Positions 37,284-51,008 of a stretch of DNA of 64,000 nucleotides are shown here, piece by piece. The stretch comes from Silurus meridionalis (Eukaryota; Chordata; Actinopteri; Siluriformes; Siluridae): positions 15,258,990 through 15,322,989 of the forward strand of contig NC_060892.1 of NCBI RefSeq assembly GCF_014805685.1. Reading direction: 5' to 3'. A model generated the notes under the pieces. That model was not told the DNA's origin, did not search any database, and saw only the letters and a program-made list of their open reading frames with translations. Positions within the stretch are counted from its first letter, which is position 1; every line of letters begins with the position of its first letter. Position numbers and translations under genes: made by a program.

Positions 37284-37535
37284 GAAAGGAACGTCTCTAG
37301 ATTACGTATGTAACCCTAGTTCCCCGAGGAAACGAGATGCTGCGTCTCTATGCCACACCTCCGGTGTCCTGGAGCACTTTCTTCTCCCATACAGAAGCTG
37401 TTCCCAAAGCGTTTCGACGCAGCTCAAGTTCCTAAGAAAGGAACGTCTCTAGATTACTTATGTAACCCTAGTTCCCTGAGGGAACGAGATGCTGCGTCTC
37501 TATGCCACACCTCCGGCATCCCTGCAGCACTTTCT
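37284..37535. repeat. Duplicated DIRS internal complementary region
   Basis: A block beginning AAAGGAACGTCTCTAGATTA and running through CCTAGTTCCC, AACGAGATGCTGCGTCTC and TTTCTTCTCCCATACAGAAG occurs at 37284 and again at 37437, a period of about 153 bp. Between them, CGTTTCGACGCAGCTCAAG is complementary to the left edge at about 35020-35040. Confidence 0.8.
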
Positions 37536-37595
37536 TCTCCCATACAGAAGCTCACTCCATATGCATTTCATACTTCCTGGTCCTTGCACTGATTG

Positions 37596-39556
37596 TTTTT
37601 CTGTTACACCATTACACCGATTTCTCAAATATCATTTGTTATGAAAATACGATTAAGATTACTAACCCACTTCTTATTATAACACATCCTGCTGAAAATT
37701 TAAATGTGTTTAACATTCATAGTAACAGTCATGCCAGCAAATTGGCATCTTTTTCAAGGCACGAGCCATAGTGGTAACAGCATAAAAATCACTTGTTCAT
37801 GTTTTTCACCAGTGAGGAACCACCTGATACATTTTGTCCCTGTTCTGCAGGAATGCTGATCACAAACAATTCTAGTGCTAAACGTTCCATATCACAGCAC
37901 ATCAATCACCTGAATGCCTTTTGCAGACCAAAACACTTCAATCAACCTGCCAATAAACAACCCAGCAAAAATAATCAGTGCCATCAGTGCACACACTGTC
38001 TTCTATTTATTTTACTTTTGACAAAAATTAATAGAAATGCTCGATAAAATGGAAGAATGTCACAAATGCAAACCAGAAAAATTCTCTGAAATATCATTTC
38101 CAATTCATCACATTCTTAGGGTGACAGGCAGTGTGAAGAAGGCCAAGGTTAAGAAGTGAGATCTTCCACGATTTCACCATCTGAGAGGCAAAAAATAACA
38201 AATTGCTCGTATTATTTTGAATTCAGTTGTTTTATGTGAGATCTCTGCATGTTGTCTTGGAGAGAACAAGTAGGTACATCAGTTTATTGTACAAAAAAAC
38301 AAGCCTCGTCTCATCATGTCTCATGTAATGGAAAACTGCGTGTTGGAGGTCAGAAAAAAATCAATGCTTCAATGAAAAATCCAGTTTGAAACAACAGTCT
38401 GAAATAAATTTATAGTCAAATATTTCTTTTTATCTGTTTCTTGTTTCTGTGACTGATTTGTTGGTTGGTGCTGCATTTTCATTAAACTGGTGAGAAGTTA
38501 GTGCTCTTACTGCTGATTCATACATTGTTATGTATGTACACAATTATGTTTAATATGATATAAAATGCCAGGAATTATTGTTAGTTAAATGTATTAACTG
38601 ACATTAAACAGCCTTTAATGTCACAGCAAACTTTAATGTCACAATAATGAGAAATCCAGCATAGAAATAGTGTAAACATCGTAAGAAATCTTGGGCCCAG
38701 AATGCAATGCAGTATACAGTATAATGCAATTGCAGTTACAGTAGCAACATACACGATTATGAGATGGTGGTGACAGTATTAGAATGAAAATCCTAGCCTT
38801 GGAAGCTCATCTATTTTTTGTAGTTTAAAGATCTGGACAGAGTAAAGGACCAAAAGTGCCACTGCATCTTCCACATGTTGGCATTGTGCATAATGTTGGA
38901 AACCATTAACAACAACTTTCATAAAATCAAATAAATCTTGCTAGCAGTTGAAAATCCCAGGTTACTTATGAAGATAATAATACACATTTTTCAGCATGGA
39001 TTACATATTTTATGGCTACTAATAAATAAATTATAGTATTAAAATGTTAGAAATAGAAATTTGTCTTTTTTTTTCCAAATGTAATACATCCCTATATTAG
39101 TTATCAACAATTGCCTTGCATTTGCAATTTTTATCATGTTTTACATGCAAAACAAAACACTTATGCTAACTGGCATGTTTTATGGATATTAATGTGAGAA
39201 TCTACATTCATGTTGATGATATCCTGCAGAAAAAACCTTGAGCATTCTGTTCACCTACATCTCTCTTCATGCATCTTTATCATAATCAAACAAGACAGTT
39301 TGCAAAAACAAACAATCTATTTATTTATGAATTCATAAGCTAAAATACGCCTCAGTCCACAGACTGTTTAAACAGAGGAGTAGGGAGGAGGCTTTAAAAT
39401 GTGTTTTGGGCAAATATTTCAACCTGAAAAACACTAGTCTTTAGGGACAGTTTCCAGTTTATTTTTAATTTTTTCCACCAAATGTACCATTTCAGTGTCT
39501 TTACTAAAGAAAAAAAATGTGGAGCCATTACTGTAGTTGTACAGCAAAAGATCTCA

Positions 39557-39558
<2 letters not shown>
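37596..39558. other. Intergenic, no gene seen
   Basis: AT-rich DNA. The ORFs at 37502-38047 start in DIRS sequence and have no recognisable domain. Confidence 0.5.

Positions 39559-39645
<87 letters not shown>
39559..39645. repeat. Compound (CT)n(CA)n microsatellite
   Basis: CT units to about 39604, then CA units to 39645. The same compound design recurs at 40812-40916. Confidence 0.95.
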
Positions 39646-39647
<2 letters not shown>

Positions 39648-40808
39648 TAAATAATTAATGCAGCTAATTCTTGTTATATCTACAGCTATCTTTGTGTGTG
39701 TGTCTATTAAAGCTGAATCTATTTTCTATTTTCTATTCTATTTTCTATTTCCATTGAATTGTGGAATCTGATAGGACAGCAGGTGTTCAATTTTCTATAT
39801 AAAATGTTTTTTGCTGATTGACTTCACTTGTACTGTAAATGATGAGATGAGCTAAACTATTTTATAACATTTAATGCAATTATGAAATTTTTAAAAGTAT
39901 AAAGGAAGTTATTACATCAAAATGAATTCATAATTAAAATGTCTTAAATAATCAACCACTGAATTGATGGGAACAATAGCCACTTTATCACCCCACCCTG
40001 TTATTGATTATTTTCCTCTAACAGCCCGACACATAGATATTGTTTACCAGTTATAAAGCTTGAATGATGTTATTACAGCTATTTAAACATGCCTTATTAT
40101 AACCACAATGCTGGAAAAAAAACTTGCATTTAGTCTTTTTCCATTCCTTTCTGAATCAGGAAGTATTGGCACTCTTGACTCACAAGCAGTGATAGCAAGC
40201 AGTTTGGCACTGTCCTTGTTTGCAAGATACTAAACGCTGAAAAAACTAAGAAATAAAGCTGATCCAGGCCTGTGGGCACCTGCAGGGGAAGTGGAGACTA
40301 ATATACTTGCTATTAGCACCAGAAAAAGGATATTAAACGGGCTGTTGAGATGTACATAAGCCAAAACCCATCACACAGTCTGTCTCAGCTGGGCGCATTT
40401 ACAGCAGATCGGATCTTTTGGTGCTGAGGACTGAGGGCATATGGGCTTTTGTTCATTCAGGGATGAATCATAGCTTCTGATACAGAGAATGGTCAGTTAC
40501 ATAATTAATGGCACCCTTGATGAAAAGACGACGAGAAAAAACTCTGCATATCCAATTAATAACACAGACACGTAAGCCTACTTCAAGGTACATACAATTC
40601 ATCTGCTCCTGCTCATGACGTGACATTATTAAGGCTTTTAATCCAGTAAAGTGATAAAAAATACACTCAATACCTCAAGGGTTATTCTGAACAATGAGTT
40701 CACTTAAGCTCTCTAAATTTCAGTAATGGATCCCACCTACATGTACATCCCAAGTGGGGATGAAAATACACGGAATAATGTTCCAAATTAGACTAAATAC
40801 TCTCTATC

Positions 40809-40811
<3 letters not shown>
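39646..40811. other. Intergenic, no gene seen
   Basis: No supported gene. The section at 40150-40720 is less AT-rich and non-repetitive, but nothing marks its function. Confidence 0.45.
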
Positions 40812-40866
<55 letters not shown>

Positions 40867-40867
40867 A

Positions 40868-40916
<49 letters not shown>
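40812..40916. repeat. Compound (CT)n(AC)n microsatellite
   Basis: CT run, a short interruption TATCTAACTC, then an AC run. Confidence 0.95.
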
Positions 40917-40918
<2 letters not shown>

Positions 40919-41954
40919 CTTTAGAACTATTAATTATTAATATTCACACAAAAATAAATATATAAAATAAATACTATGTACAAAAAAACAGAGCAGGTCT
41001 TTAGAAATATTTATTTTTAAGGAAGAAGTGTAATCTTTAACTATAAAGATATTCAATTATCTTTACCTGTTTGTAGAGACAACCAGATGCAATCAAAACA
41101 TAATGAGTTCATTTTTTCCCTATTTTACTTTCACCATTTCACCATATCTAATTTATGTCTTTTCGAGGAAGCAGATAAAGTGAAGTGCAGGAGAAATTAT
41201 ATCTGCCCTCTTCTACACACAGTTATTAAATAGGTGCCAAACAATTAGTGCTACACTCACTCTGTTTGACAAGAGAGAGAGCATTCTGGCGATTAATGGC
41301 TGTGGTATAATCTGGACTCCTACTCCTGATAGTGGAGCCACTCAGGTGCCAAAACATTTTTCTTCAGTGCAACACTCATTCCAGATAACTTATGTTGTTA
41401 TGTTTGTAGATTGAATCCTTAATAAAACATTATTTGTTTTGTCATTTTTACTGCTTGTGTATTTTTTATTACAATAACATGACCTGTGCAGGTCAAAATC
41501 CATCTGTCTGATAACATGTTAGTTCCTAGAGTTATTATATTATTTAATAATATAATTTAAAAGCTTTATTGGATATTAGTAATTTTACATATGATTTAAG
41601 AGTAAAATATTCTTAATTTATTCTTTAACTTTAAGTATAATTTTTTGTTAGAAGGTAAAATAAAAGGTAACTTAAACACTGTTTAACTGTTTATGTTATT
41701 TCACATTTGCATGTACAGCACCTAGCAGACACTTATATTCAGAGTGGTATACAAAAATGCTTTGTAGTCTGCATCTTCTTGCTAGTTAGTTCACTAAGAA
41801 TGTGGACTAAGACCTGCATGAAAATCAAAACAGAACGCAAATTCCACAGTTTTTTTTGTCTCTGTTGAAGATGTATTCTTTCTTCTTTAGGGTGACAGTA
41901 ATTGTGGTGTTTCTCTACGAAAAACATCTTTTCCATAAATACACAAAGCCCATG

Positions 41955-41955
<1 letters not shown>
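40917..41955. other. Intergenic, no gene seen
   Basis: AT-rich DNA with no supported feature. Confidence 0.5.
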
Positions 41956-41956
<1 letters not shown>

Positions 41957-42007
<51 letters not shown>

Positions 42008-42008
42008 A
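41957..42008. repeat. (CT)n microsatellite
   Basis: CT run with a GTCTTT interruption near the right end. Confidence 0.92.
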
Positions 42009-42894
42009 TTCTCTGGGGACCTTTATATGTCTTTTTTTAGAGTCGTGGCAGGTGTCGGAGTCATCCCGGTTTCTCCAAACCCCACAATCTGATGCAAACT
42101 CACAGCAGCACTGTTAATATTCAGACACAACATGTGCAGCATGTCTGCTGTTACGAAAATAAACCCGCATCAGTATGCAGGACCAAAGGCCAAACAGCAT
42201 GGTGCAGAAGTGGAGGTCTTTTTTCCCCAAATCGATAAAAAGAAAAGTAGAGCTTGCACATACACAGAGATTTCTGAATAACATTTCTAGAAATCACAGG
42301 AACAATGCTTGACCATAAAAGGTTTTCAGTGCAACGGAAGAGTCTAGCATTTTTATATTCCCTTTATGTCAGAAGAGTTTTAAAAGGGAAGTCTGGACCC
42401 AGACTTTATAAAATAGGGCTGTTCTAAACTTCATAAAGAATTCATCTCTGAATTTCAGTAGCATGTCTTACATGGCCATTATAAGTGCAGAAAAATAAAA
42501 CAGAATAATGACTCAAACTTTTAAACATTACATCATTAACTTTCCCAATATAATAAGCGGTTCAGATGTTATGGTTGCAATATTATCAGCACCCCACAAT
42601 AAGGTAGTCAGGAATCAATTTTAGATTGAGAAAAATGGGGGAAATAGAATTTTGTCTACCTAACTTTCAGGAAGAACATTTTCTATAATTTTAGACTGAA
42701 ATGTTAAAGCTGTTGGACCATGGATTATTGATACTTGATATTGATTTTTGATAATGATATGTTAACAAAAAAAAAAAATCATTTTTAATGAATAGTTATA
42801 ATTACATAGAATCAAAATTTATTTCAAATAGATTTTTAAATAGGATTTAAAAGAAACTGATATGCATAGGAATTTGCATTAAGTACAGGACTTG
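42009..42894. other. Intergenic, no gene seen
   Basis: No supported gene or transposon. Confidence 0.5.
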
Positions 42895-42895
42895 C

Positions 42896-42955
<60 letters not shown>

Positions 42956-42956
42956 G
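42895..42956. repeat. (AAT)n microsatellite
   Basis: About 19 trinucleotide units, followed by a short GTTGTTGTT tract. Confidence 0.95.
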
Positions 42957-43165
42957 TTGTGTTGTTGTTGTTTTCTTCTTCACAGACTTGCATAATTAAT
43001 TAAAGGAAAGCAGATCAACAACATTAGGATTTGTAGTTTTGATGTTTATGCTTTGACCAAATTTAATCAACCAGTCTGCCAAATCAAACAACTTTTTTAC
43101 CAGGCAGCCAAAATAAGATGAAAAAGAAAATGTAGGGTAACAATAGGTGTTTCCTACAACAATTG

Positions 43166-43167
<2 letters not shown>

Positions 43168-43217
<50 letters not shown>
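43168..43217. repeat. (GT)n microsatellite
   Basis: A perfect GT run of about 50 bp. Confidence 0.95.
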
Positions 43218-43218
<1 letters not shown>

Positions 43219-46200
43219 TAAGTGTCCAGGAATAAATATTTGAAACTGGAAAACTCTTAGGATGGGGGACAAACCCAAAATTCTACTACTTCTACACCAC
43301 TGATCCATGTGTAATTTTTATGCTGAAATGTATGGACCATGAAATGTGACAAGCTGTAATATTGCATTATGATGGATAGTGCTAGCTATTGTTATCAAAT
43401 CGCTGTTACTATGTCCTGACCAAGGGCATTTTCCTCCTCCACTTGAGAGTTCATGAATGCACAAACTTTTTTCTGTGAACAAAAGAGCCTCTCGGCTCAC
43501 CATATTGCAGAAAATTAATCTGGCTGGCCTCTTGTGTGTTTGCGTAACATAACATTTTTCAAGCATGAAAGAGAACCAGAAGCGTCTTTAAAACAGGTCC
43601 CACCCACAGTTGGCGAGAGCCACCCACCACTTCCATGTTTAAACCAGAGCAAGTGCATATAATAGCTTACTATTTTCTCTAAACCATCATTTTGGCACTG
43701 AAGCCATGGCATAAGTGGGGATCATTTGTTTTCTTTCTCAATTAAATGCCAAAAATGCATTGCTGATGCTACTTTCAAGTACAGCTTGGACGGCTTCAAA
43801 AATCAAAGTGCATTAATGAGATGCAAATAGCAAAGTTTATTAAATACTTCCTGTTTAAGAAAAACATTCATCAGCAGCATGTTGTGACCCTGAAGTAATT
43901 ATTGCCACCCTGACCATACCATTTTACTACTTCCTATAATAACAGTTACACTGCAGAATATGTTGCAGTCTCTTACACTACATATAACATATAACAGTGT
44001 TCCTTCACAACTCTTTATCTTGTCATTCTTGACATTATTAAGACAAAAACATCAATAAAACAAAGTAATCAAGCAACCAAAAAGTAAAAAACTGTGACAG
44101 CATACTTATTAACTGCTACAAATTTTTACTTTACCGGTCTCTCTGTTTTGCTCCCTTTGAACCTTTTCATCAATGCAATCTTTTTATGTTTTGAAAAATA
44201 TAAGCTGTAAATCAACTTTACATTAATTGAGAGCAATATTGTAAATCAGCATCTTCTGCTGTATAACTTCCTTTGTAAAATGTCACTATAGAAGATATTA
44301 AAACAAGTGCTTTGGAATAATCCTTGGATTATGAGATTATATAATAGAAAATTAATCAACAGTTCTGACCAAAAGGTAAGGACTTGAGAATGTTTAAATC
44401 AGCACAATTTACAGTAAAGACAAGTGAAAAGGAATCTAACATTGTATTAAATACAATGTTGTTTTAGGCTGTTTATTCCATCTATGCAGAATTTTATCTG
44501 AGTAAACAGAGCAGGAGCATTGTAAAGATCGAGCTGTAAAGTTCTTTTTAGCTGGAGCTTAAATCCTACAAGGAAAGTGTAGCAAAGTGGCTTTGTTCTC
44601 AACCGCTTAGGACGTTGTGGTTCTCGGCATGCACAGGCGACTAATAGAGCCTCATTATTGTGTGCCACAGCACTCCTGGGCCTGAAGATTAGACATTGTA
44701 GGCGAGCCCATTAGAAAGATTCTGCTTTTGATCTTTCAGCCCAGTCTTTGGGGTGTCTGATAAAACAACACCATAATGGGTCTACGTTCAGTGCTGCAGC
44801 GTGCTTCTGCTCATGTCATCTGATCCATTAGTGCTGTCACGTGTCATATACATTTTGCATGTGTGCGACCCTATTTGTCACTCTTAGAGAGAGGCATTAT
44901 CACAGATCAGTTCCAAGTTTTCTTCTGAACATTCTTCATTTGTATTATGATAGGTGTGGTCTTTTATATAATGGCCCTGTCCCCATCTACAGCATGATTG
45001 TAAAGTCTCAATGAATGTTTATCATAAATGATCTACAGCTATGGGATCTTAAACAGATTTTGGAGTATAGGATAGTGAAAAAAACCAGAAATGTAATATT
45101 TGTTCAAAGATAAACAGTTATATATTTATTCATAAAAAAGGGTATGGATATTATATAATACTAATTCTAATGATTTGATTATTCTAATAATTGGTCCAAA
45201 ATATAATGAGTAATATTAGCTGTAAAGATGAGATGGTATTACTTATTAATTTCAGTTTGGATATTGACACTTTGACTTTCAGTTGATAATCATTCTGTAT
45301 TGCTTCCTTTACATTTTGTTGCTGCTTTTATTATGGTTACATTTCTTTTTTCACAACAAAATCCAACTGCACATTCAATACAGCACAAATATAATGAAAC
45401 CAGTACAACTAGTACTACATTTCCAATTCCAACTCCAACATTTAGCAAAATTAAATTTCAATCTTTGGATTTTGTTAGGGAACTAATATCCTGATAACCT
45501 TTCTCCAATATCTTATCAATTTTTTTCTGCCATCTCTAATTAGTAATCATAAGTATTATTTAATTTAATGCATGCCTGCTCACAGATACAAATTTTCAAA
45601 TTTTTGTATATTAATATGACTATTTAATGGAAGATTTTTCCACCCAATATTATTCAGTGCTCCAAAAATAATTTCTTGTCTCCATTAACCATGTTTAACA
45701 GCTCATATATCAGTAGAAATTTGATAACAAAAGCTATATCGATTCCAAGCCACTTCCATTCACTTGACTGATTTCTAACTGCGACTGATTGAGATTGGAT
45801 TTACTGTGTGGAACAGTGAACACACCTCAAAGGCTATGTGACAGTTTGATAAAAAAAAAAAACTTCTAAGTACTTTGTCAATAACACACACAATCAGTGT
45901 TGTACAAAACTGCTCTATGATCCATTCACTTTCCTTATCTCCATTTCAACACCTAATGCATAATGAGCTATTCAGCTCTGGGATAATGTAAATCGCTCTG
46001 AGAAATAGTGTGATGATCATATTTTCATTATCAGGACAGTGAAGCATGTGAACAATTTACAGATACAAGCTCCACAGGAAGAACAAAGAAAGTCTTGAAT
46101 CATATAATACAATACTAACGCAAAAGCAGTATTTATGAGCACACAATGTCATGCTTTTCATGAAAAAATAATCAATTAATTTAATGGGATGAACTGAAGA

Positions 46201-46269
46201 TACGGTTATAATCCCCATTTAGATTATTTTCTTATTTTTGTTTATTTAGCACAACCAGTCATAGTTTTT
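43218..46269. other. Long gene-free stretch
   Basis: I see no supported coding region in these 3 kb. Two non-repetitive blocks of more balanced composition (about 43370-43720 and 44690-44900) could be conserved regulatory DNA, but the sequence alone does not show it. Confidence 0.4.
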
Positions 46270-46299
46270 AGCGGTTTATATTTCCATTCTGTGTCATTG

Positions 46300-46405
46300 A
46301 AAAGTAATGAGTTACTGTTTATTACCGGTTCATCTGTGTAAAGCTGCTTTGAGACAATGTTTATTGTAAAAAGCGCTATACAAATAAAATGTAATTAAAT
46401 TGAAA
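46300..46405 (+). mobile_element. LINE/SINE 3' tail fragment
   Basis: The segment TGTGTAAAGCTGCTTTGAGA ... AAAAGCGCTATACAAATAAAA is the characteristic 3' tail seen again, better preserved, at 47632-47690. It ends in an AATTAAATTG-type tail. The 5' part is missing. Confidence 0.7.
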
Positions 46406-46519
46406 ATAAAATGGCTCTGTTGAATTCAGGATTCTGCTTGATCACAAAGTTATTGTGCTCATTCTATAAAAAAATATATTGTTATAAAGTATTGTTAAAT
46501 TAACAACTTATACAGGACT

Positions 46520-46868
46520 TTGCTTTCATCATCAGTGAGCATTGGCCACCCATGACCATGTCGCCGGGTTTATCACTATTCCTTCCTTGGACCACTTTTG
46601 ATAGATACTGACCACTGCAGACCGGGAACATCACACAAGAGCTGCAGTTTTAGAGATGCTCTGACCCAGTCATCACAATTTGGCCCATGTCAAACTCAAA
46701 TCCTTACGCTTGCCCATTTTTTTCTGCTTTTAACACATCAACTTTGAGGAAAAAAAATAATTGCACTTGCTGCCTAATATATTCCATCCACTAACAAGTG
46801 CCAGGATGAAGAGATAATCAGTGTTATTCACTCACCAGTCATAATGTTAAAATGTCAAAATGTTATGC
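46520..46868 (-). mobile_element. Tc1-like transposon 5' end fragment
   Basis: The minus strand from about 46717 starts ATGGGCAAGCGTAAGGATTT and gives MGKRKDLS and, after indels, SKTAALV-, GLQWSVSIKSGPRKE-like pieces of a Tc1 DNA-binding domain. The right end has the AATCAGTGTTATTCACTC ... CATAATGTTA terminal sequence of a common fish Tc1 family. The rest of the element is absent. Confidence 0.72.
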
Positions 46869-46869
46869 C

Positions 46870-46943
<74 letters not shown>
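46870..46943. repeat. (TG)n microsatellite
   Basis: A TG run of about 74 bp at the edge of the Tc1 fragment, followed by poly-T (46951-46974). Confidence 0.95.
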
Positions 46944-46947
<4 letters not shown>

Positions 46948-46989
46948 ATGAAATTTTTTTTTTTTTTTTTTTTTAGCAAAGCCTACACA

Positions 46990-47705
46990 TAACACACATC
47001 ACATATCATAACCTTGTGCTCCAGAACATCTGATCACATGCACATTATCAACTTGTGCTGTTAATATCATGAACAGCAGCTACGCTAATTCCTCTCCACT
47101 GCTTCTCTTTCTCTCCCCATCCCGAGACACCCTGAGGTTTGGCCAGCTCCAGTCACCTCCCACCTCATGATGATTACGGACCTTTGAAGAAGTAGATGCC
47201 GAACTCGCAAACATCCCGAACCATCTAGAGACGTACCAGTGCCATTTGGATCCCGCTACATGTGTGGAGTTTTGACATTGGACCTCCTGGAGTGTTTAAA
47301 GGCTCTGGCATGGAGAAGCTGATGCTGGATCTGTGGTGATCACAAATGCTGAGCTCATAAAACTCGGAGCTACTAACCATATAGACTGTTTAAGGCTGCA
47401 GAAAGAACATCACTTATAATCTTATACTCCAGTAATCATGTTAGTTCTGTATTGTTGAAAGATTTATGATCAAACTCTTGATGTCACCCAGATGAGGATG
47501 GGTTCCCCTTTTGAGTCTGGTTCCTCTCAAGGTTTCTTCCTCATAACATCTAAGGGAGTTTTTCCTTGCCACAGTCGCCACGGCTGGCTCATCAGGGACA
47601 AATTCACACCATTCACCATCACTGTTGATTTGTGTAAAGCTGCTTTAAGACAATGTCTGTTGTGAAAAGCGCTATACAAATAAACTTAACTTGACTTGAC
47701 TTGAC
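46990..47705 (+). mobile_element. L2-like LINE 3' region, second copy
   Basis: It shares the GATGAGGATGGGTTCCCC / GAGTCTGGTTCCTCT / AGGTTTCTTCCTC block with the 16-17 kb copy. It ends with GTGTAAAGCTGCTTTAAGAC ... GCGCTATACAAATAAACTTA and an ACTTG pentamer tail, a typical LINE/SINE terminus. No reverse transcriptase code is left here. Confidence 0.7.
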
Positions 47706-48050
47706 TTTCAATAATCTTCCACATAATCTTACCTCAATGATAAAAAACAAGTTTAAAATCTGTTATCTGTTTTTAAACGACAAAACATAAATTGTTTAGA
47801 TCTGGTGTTTCTAAAATGAGTCTCCAGTTTTGGCATTTTACAGTTTTTTTTTTAGCAATTTGCTGCATTTCTCCAAACTCAGGTACAGTGGGGCAAAAAA
47901 GTATTTAGTCAGTCACCAATTGTGCAAGTTCTCCCACTTAAAAGGATGAGAGAGGCCCGTAATTTTCATCATAGGTACACGTCAACTATGAGAGACAAAA
48001 TGAGAAAAGAAAATCCAAAAAATCACATTGTCTGATTTTTTAAGAATTTA

Positions 48051-49639
48051 CAGTGCCCTCCACAATTATTGGCACCCCTGTTTAAGATGTGGTCGTGGAC
48101 TTTAAACAACATAGAACCCAAATGCAAAAAAAGAGAAAAATCCAACCTTTTATTTAAGTACTTAAATACTTTGGTGGTAAAAAAAATCATACATTTAGAA
48201 AAAAAAAAAAACTTGAAATCATGTGTCCCACAATTATTGGCACCCCTAACAATTCCTCTGAAACATGTAATTGTTTTTTTTTTATATATTTTTCTGTAGT
48301 TGCTAAGGTTGGTCAGGGTATCTAGGGACTTTTAATTAGTAATTCATGATTTCCTGTTTCCCTGGGGTATAAATATGACGTGACACAGAGGCCTAATTCT
48401 CTTACCCATTTGTCAACATGGCAAAGACAAGAGAACACACCATTCAAGTAAGGCAGATGTGTGTCGACCTACATAAGTCAGGCAATGGCTACAAGAAAAT
48501 AGCCACCGCCTTAACTTGCCGGTATCTACAGTCAGAGGAATCATTAAGAAGTTTAAAACAACTGGAACAGTGACAAACAAGGCTGGAAGAGGTCCCAAGT
48601 TTATCTTGCCACAACGCACAGTGAGGAGGATGGTAAGAGAAGTAAAAAATTTCCCAAGCTCACCGTCACAGAATTGCATCAAAGAGTGGCATCTTGGGGT
48701 CACAGAGTCTCCAAAACAACCATCAGACGCTCTCTACATGCCAACAAGCTGTTTGGGAGGCATGCAAGGAAAAAGCCTTTTCTCACTAACACTCACAAAC
48801 GTAAACGCCTGGAGTTTGCTAAGCGGTACTGGGACTTCAACTGGGATCGTGTGCTTTGGTCAGATGAGACTAAGATTGAGCTTTTGGCAACAAACACTCT
48901 AAGTGGGTCTGGCGTAAAACAAAAGATGAGTATGCCGAAAGCACCTCATGCCCACCGTGAAGTATGGTGGAGGATCTGTGATGCTGTGGGCCTGTTTCTC
49001 TTCCAAAGGCCCTGGGAACCTTGTTAGGGTGCATGGCATTATGAACGCTTTGAAGTACCAGGATATTTTAAATAAAAACCTGATGGCCTCTGCCAGAAAG
49101 CTGAAGATGGGTCGTCATTGGGTCTTTCAGCAGGATAATGATCCAAAACATGTGGCAAAATCTACACAAAAGTGGTTCAGCAGTCACAAACTCAAGGTCC
49201 TCCCATGGCCATCTCAGTCCCCAGACCTCAACCCAATCGAAAACCTGTGGGCGAGCTAAAGAGAAGAGTGCATAAGAGAGGACCCAGGACACTGGATGAT
49301 CTAGAAAGATTGTGCAAAGAAGAATGGTCAAAATCCTCTCTGTGTTCTCCAATCTTGTGAAATGTTATAGGAGGAGATTAAGTGCTGTCTTGTTGGCAAA
49401 AGGAGGTTGTACAAAGTATTAACATCAGGGTGCCAATAATTGTGGCACACATGATTTCAAGTTTTTTTTTTTCTAAATGTGTGATTTTTTTACCACCAAA
49501 GTAATGTACTTAAATAAAAGGTTGGATTTTTTCTCTTTTTTTGCATTTGGGTTCTATGTTGTTTAAAAAAAAAAGGAGAATTTTTTGAAGTCCACGACCA
49601 CATCTTAAACAGGGGTGCCAATAATTGTGGAGGGCACTG
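48051..49639 (+). mobile_element. Tc1-like element (inner), nested in the outer Tc1
   Basis: This 1589-bp element has the same CAGTGCCCTCCACAATTATT ends as the intact copy at 7382-9001, in opposite orientation. It is flanked by TA at 48049-48050 and 49640-49641. The host element sequence resumes exactly at the junctions (AAGAATTTA / TATTTTCCAATTATGG). It is younger than the outer element, because it interrupts it. Confidence 0.95.
48418..49420 (+). pseudogene. Tc1 transposase with multiple single-base deletions
   Basis: It starts with ATG at 48418 (MAKTREHTIQVRQMCVDLHK) and is alignable end to end with the intact 336-residue protein at 7602-8612, but the frame shifts repeatedly. Relative to that copy I see single-base losses near 48506, 48644-48649 (A7 to A6), 48882-48885 (T5 to T4), 48937-48940 (A4 to A3), 49249-49251 (G4 to G3) and two more near 49330-49336. 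The DD34E residues are all still encoded, but in different frames. Substitutions are few. Confidence 0.92.
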
Positions 49640-49835
49640 TATTTTCCAATTATGGTGGAAAATAAGTATCCTGAAAATAAGCAAGATTTTTGGCTCTCAC
49701 AGACCTGTAACTTCTTCTTTAAGAGGCTCCTCTGTCCCCCACTTGTTACCTGTATTAATGGCACCTGTTTGAAATCGTTATCAGTATAAAAGACACCTGT
49801 CCCCAACCTCAAACAGTCAGACTCCAAACTCCACT

Positions 49836-50796
<961 letters not shown>

Positions 50797-51008
50797 AGAT
50801 GAACTTTTGTTATTGACCAAATACTTATTTTCCACAATAATTTGCAAATAAATTCTTTAAAAAATCAGACAATATGATTTTCTTTTTGTGATTTTGTCTC
50901 TCATAGTTGAAGTGTACCTATGATGAAAATGACAGGCCTCTCTCATCTTTTTAAGTTTGAGAACTTGCACAATTGGTGGCTGACTAAATACTTTTTTGCC
51001 CCACTGTA

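Larger units (their letters stand above)
35017..37595 (+). mobile_element. Second DIRS-type retrotransposon remnant
   Basis: The left edge AGGAACTCAAGCTTCGTCGAAA resembles the left edge of the 10.4-kb DIRS copy. The segment TCACTCCATATGC...ACTTCCTGGTC near 37553-37588 is the inverted counterpart of about 35130-35165, so the right terminus is present but truncated. RNase H and tyrosine recombinase pieces are readable, while most of the reverse transcriptase is deleted. An internal complementary region is present in two copies. Confidence 0.82.
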
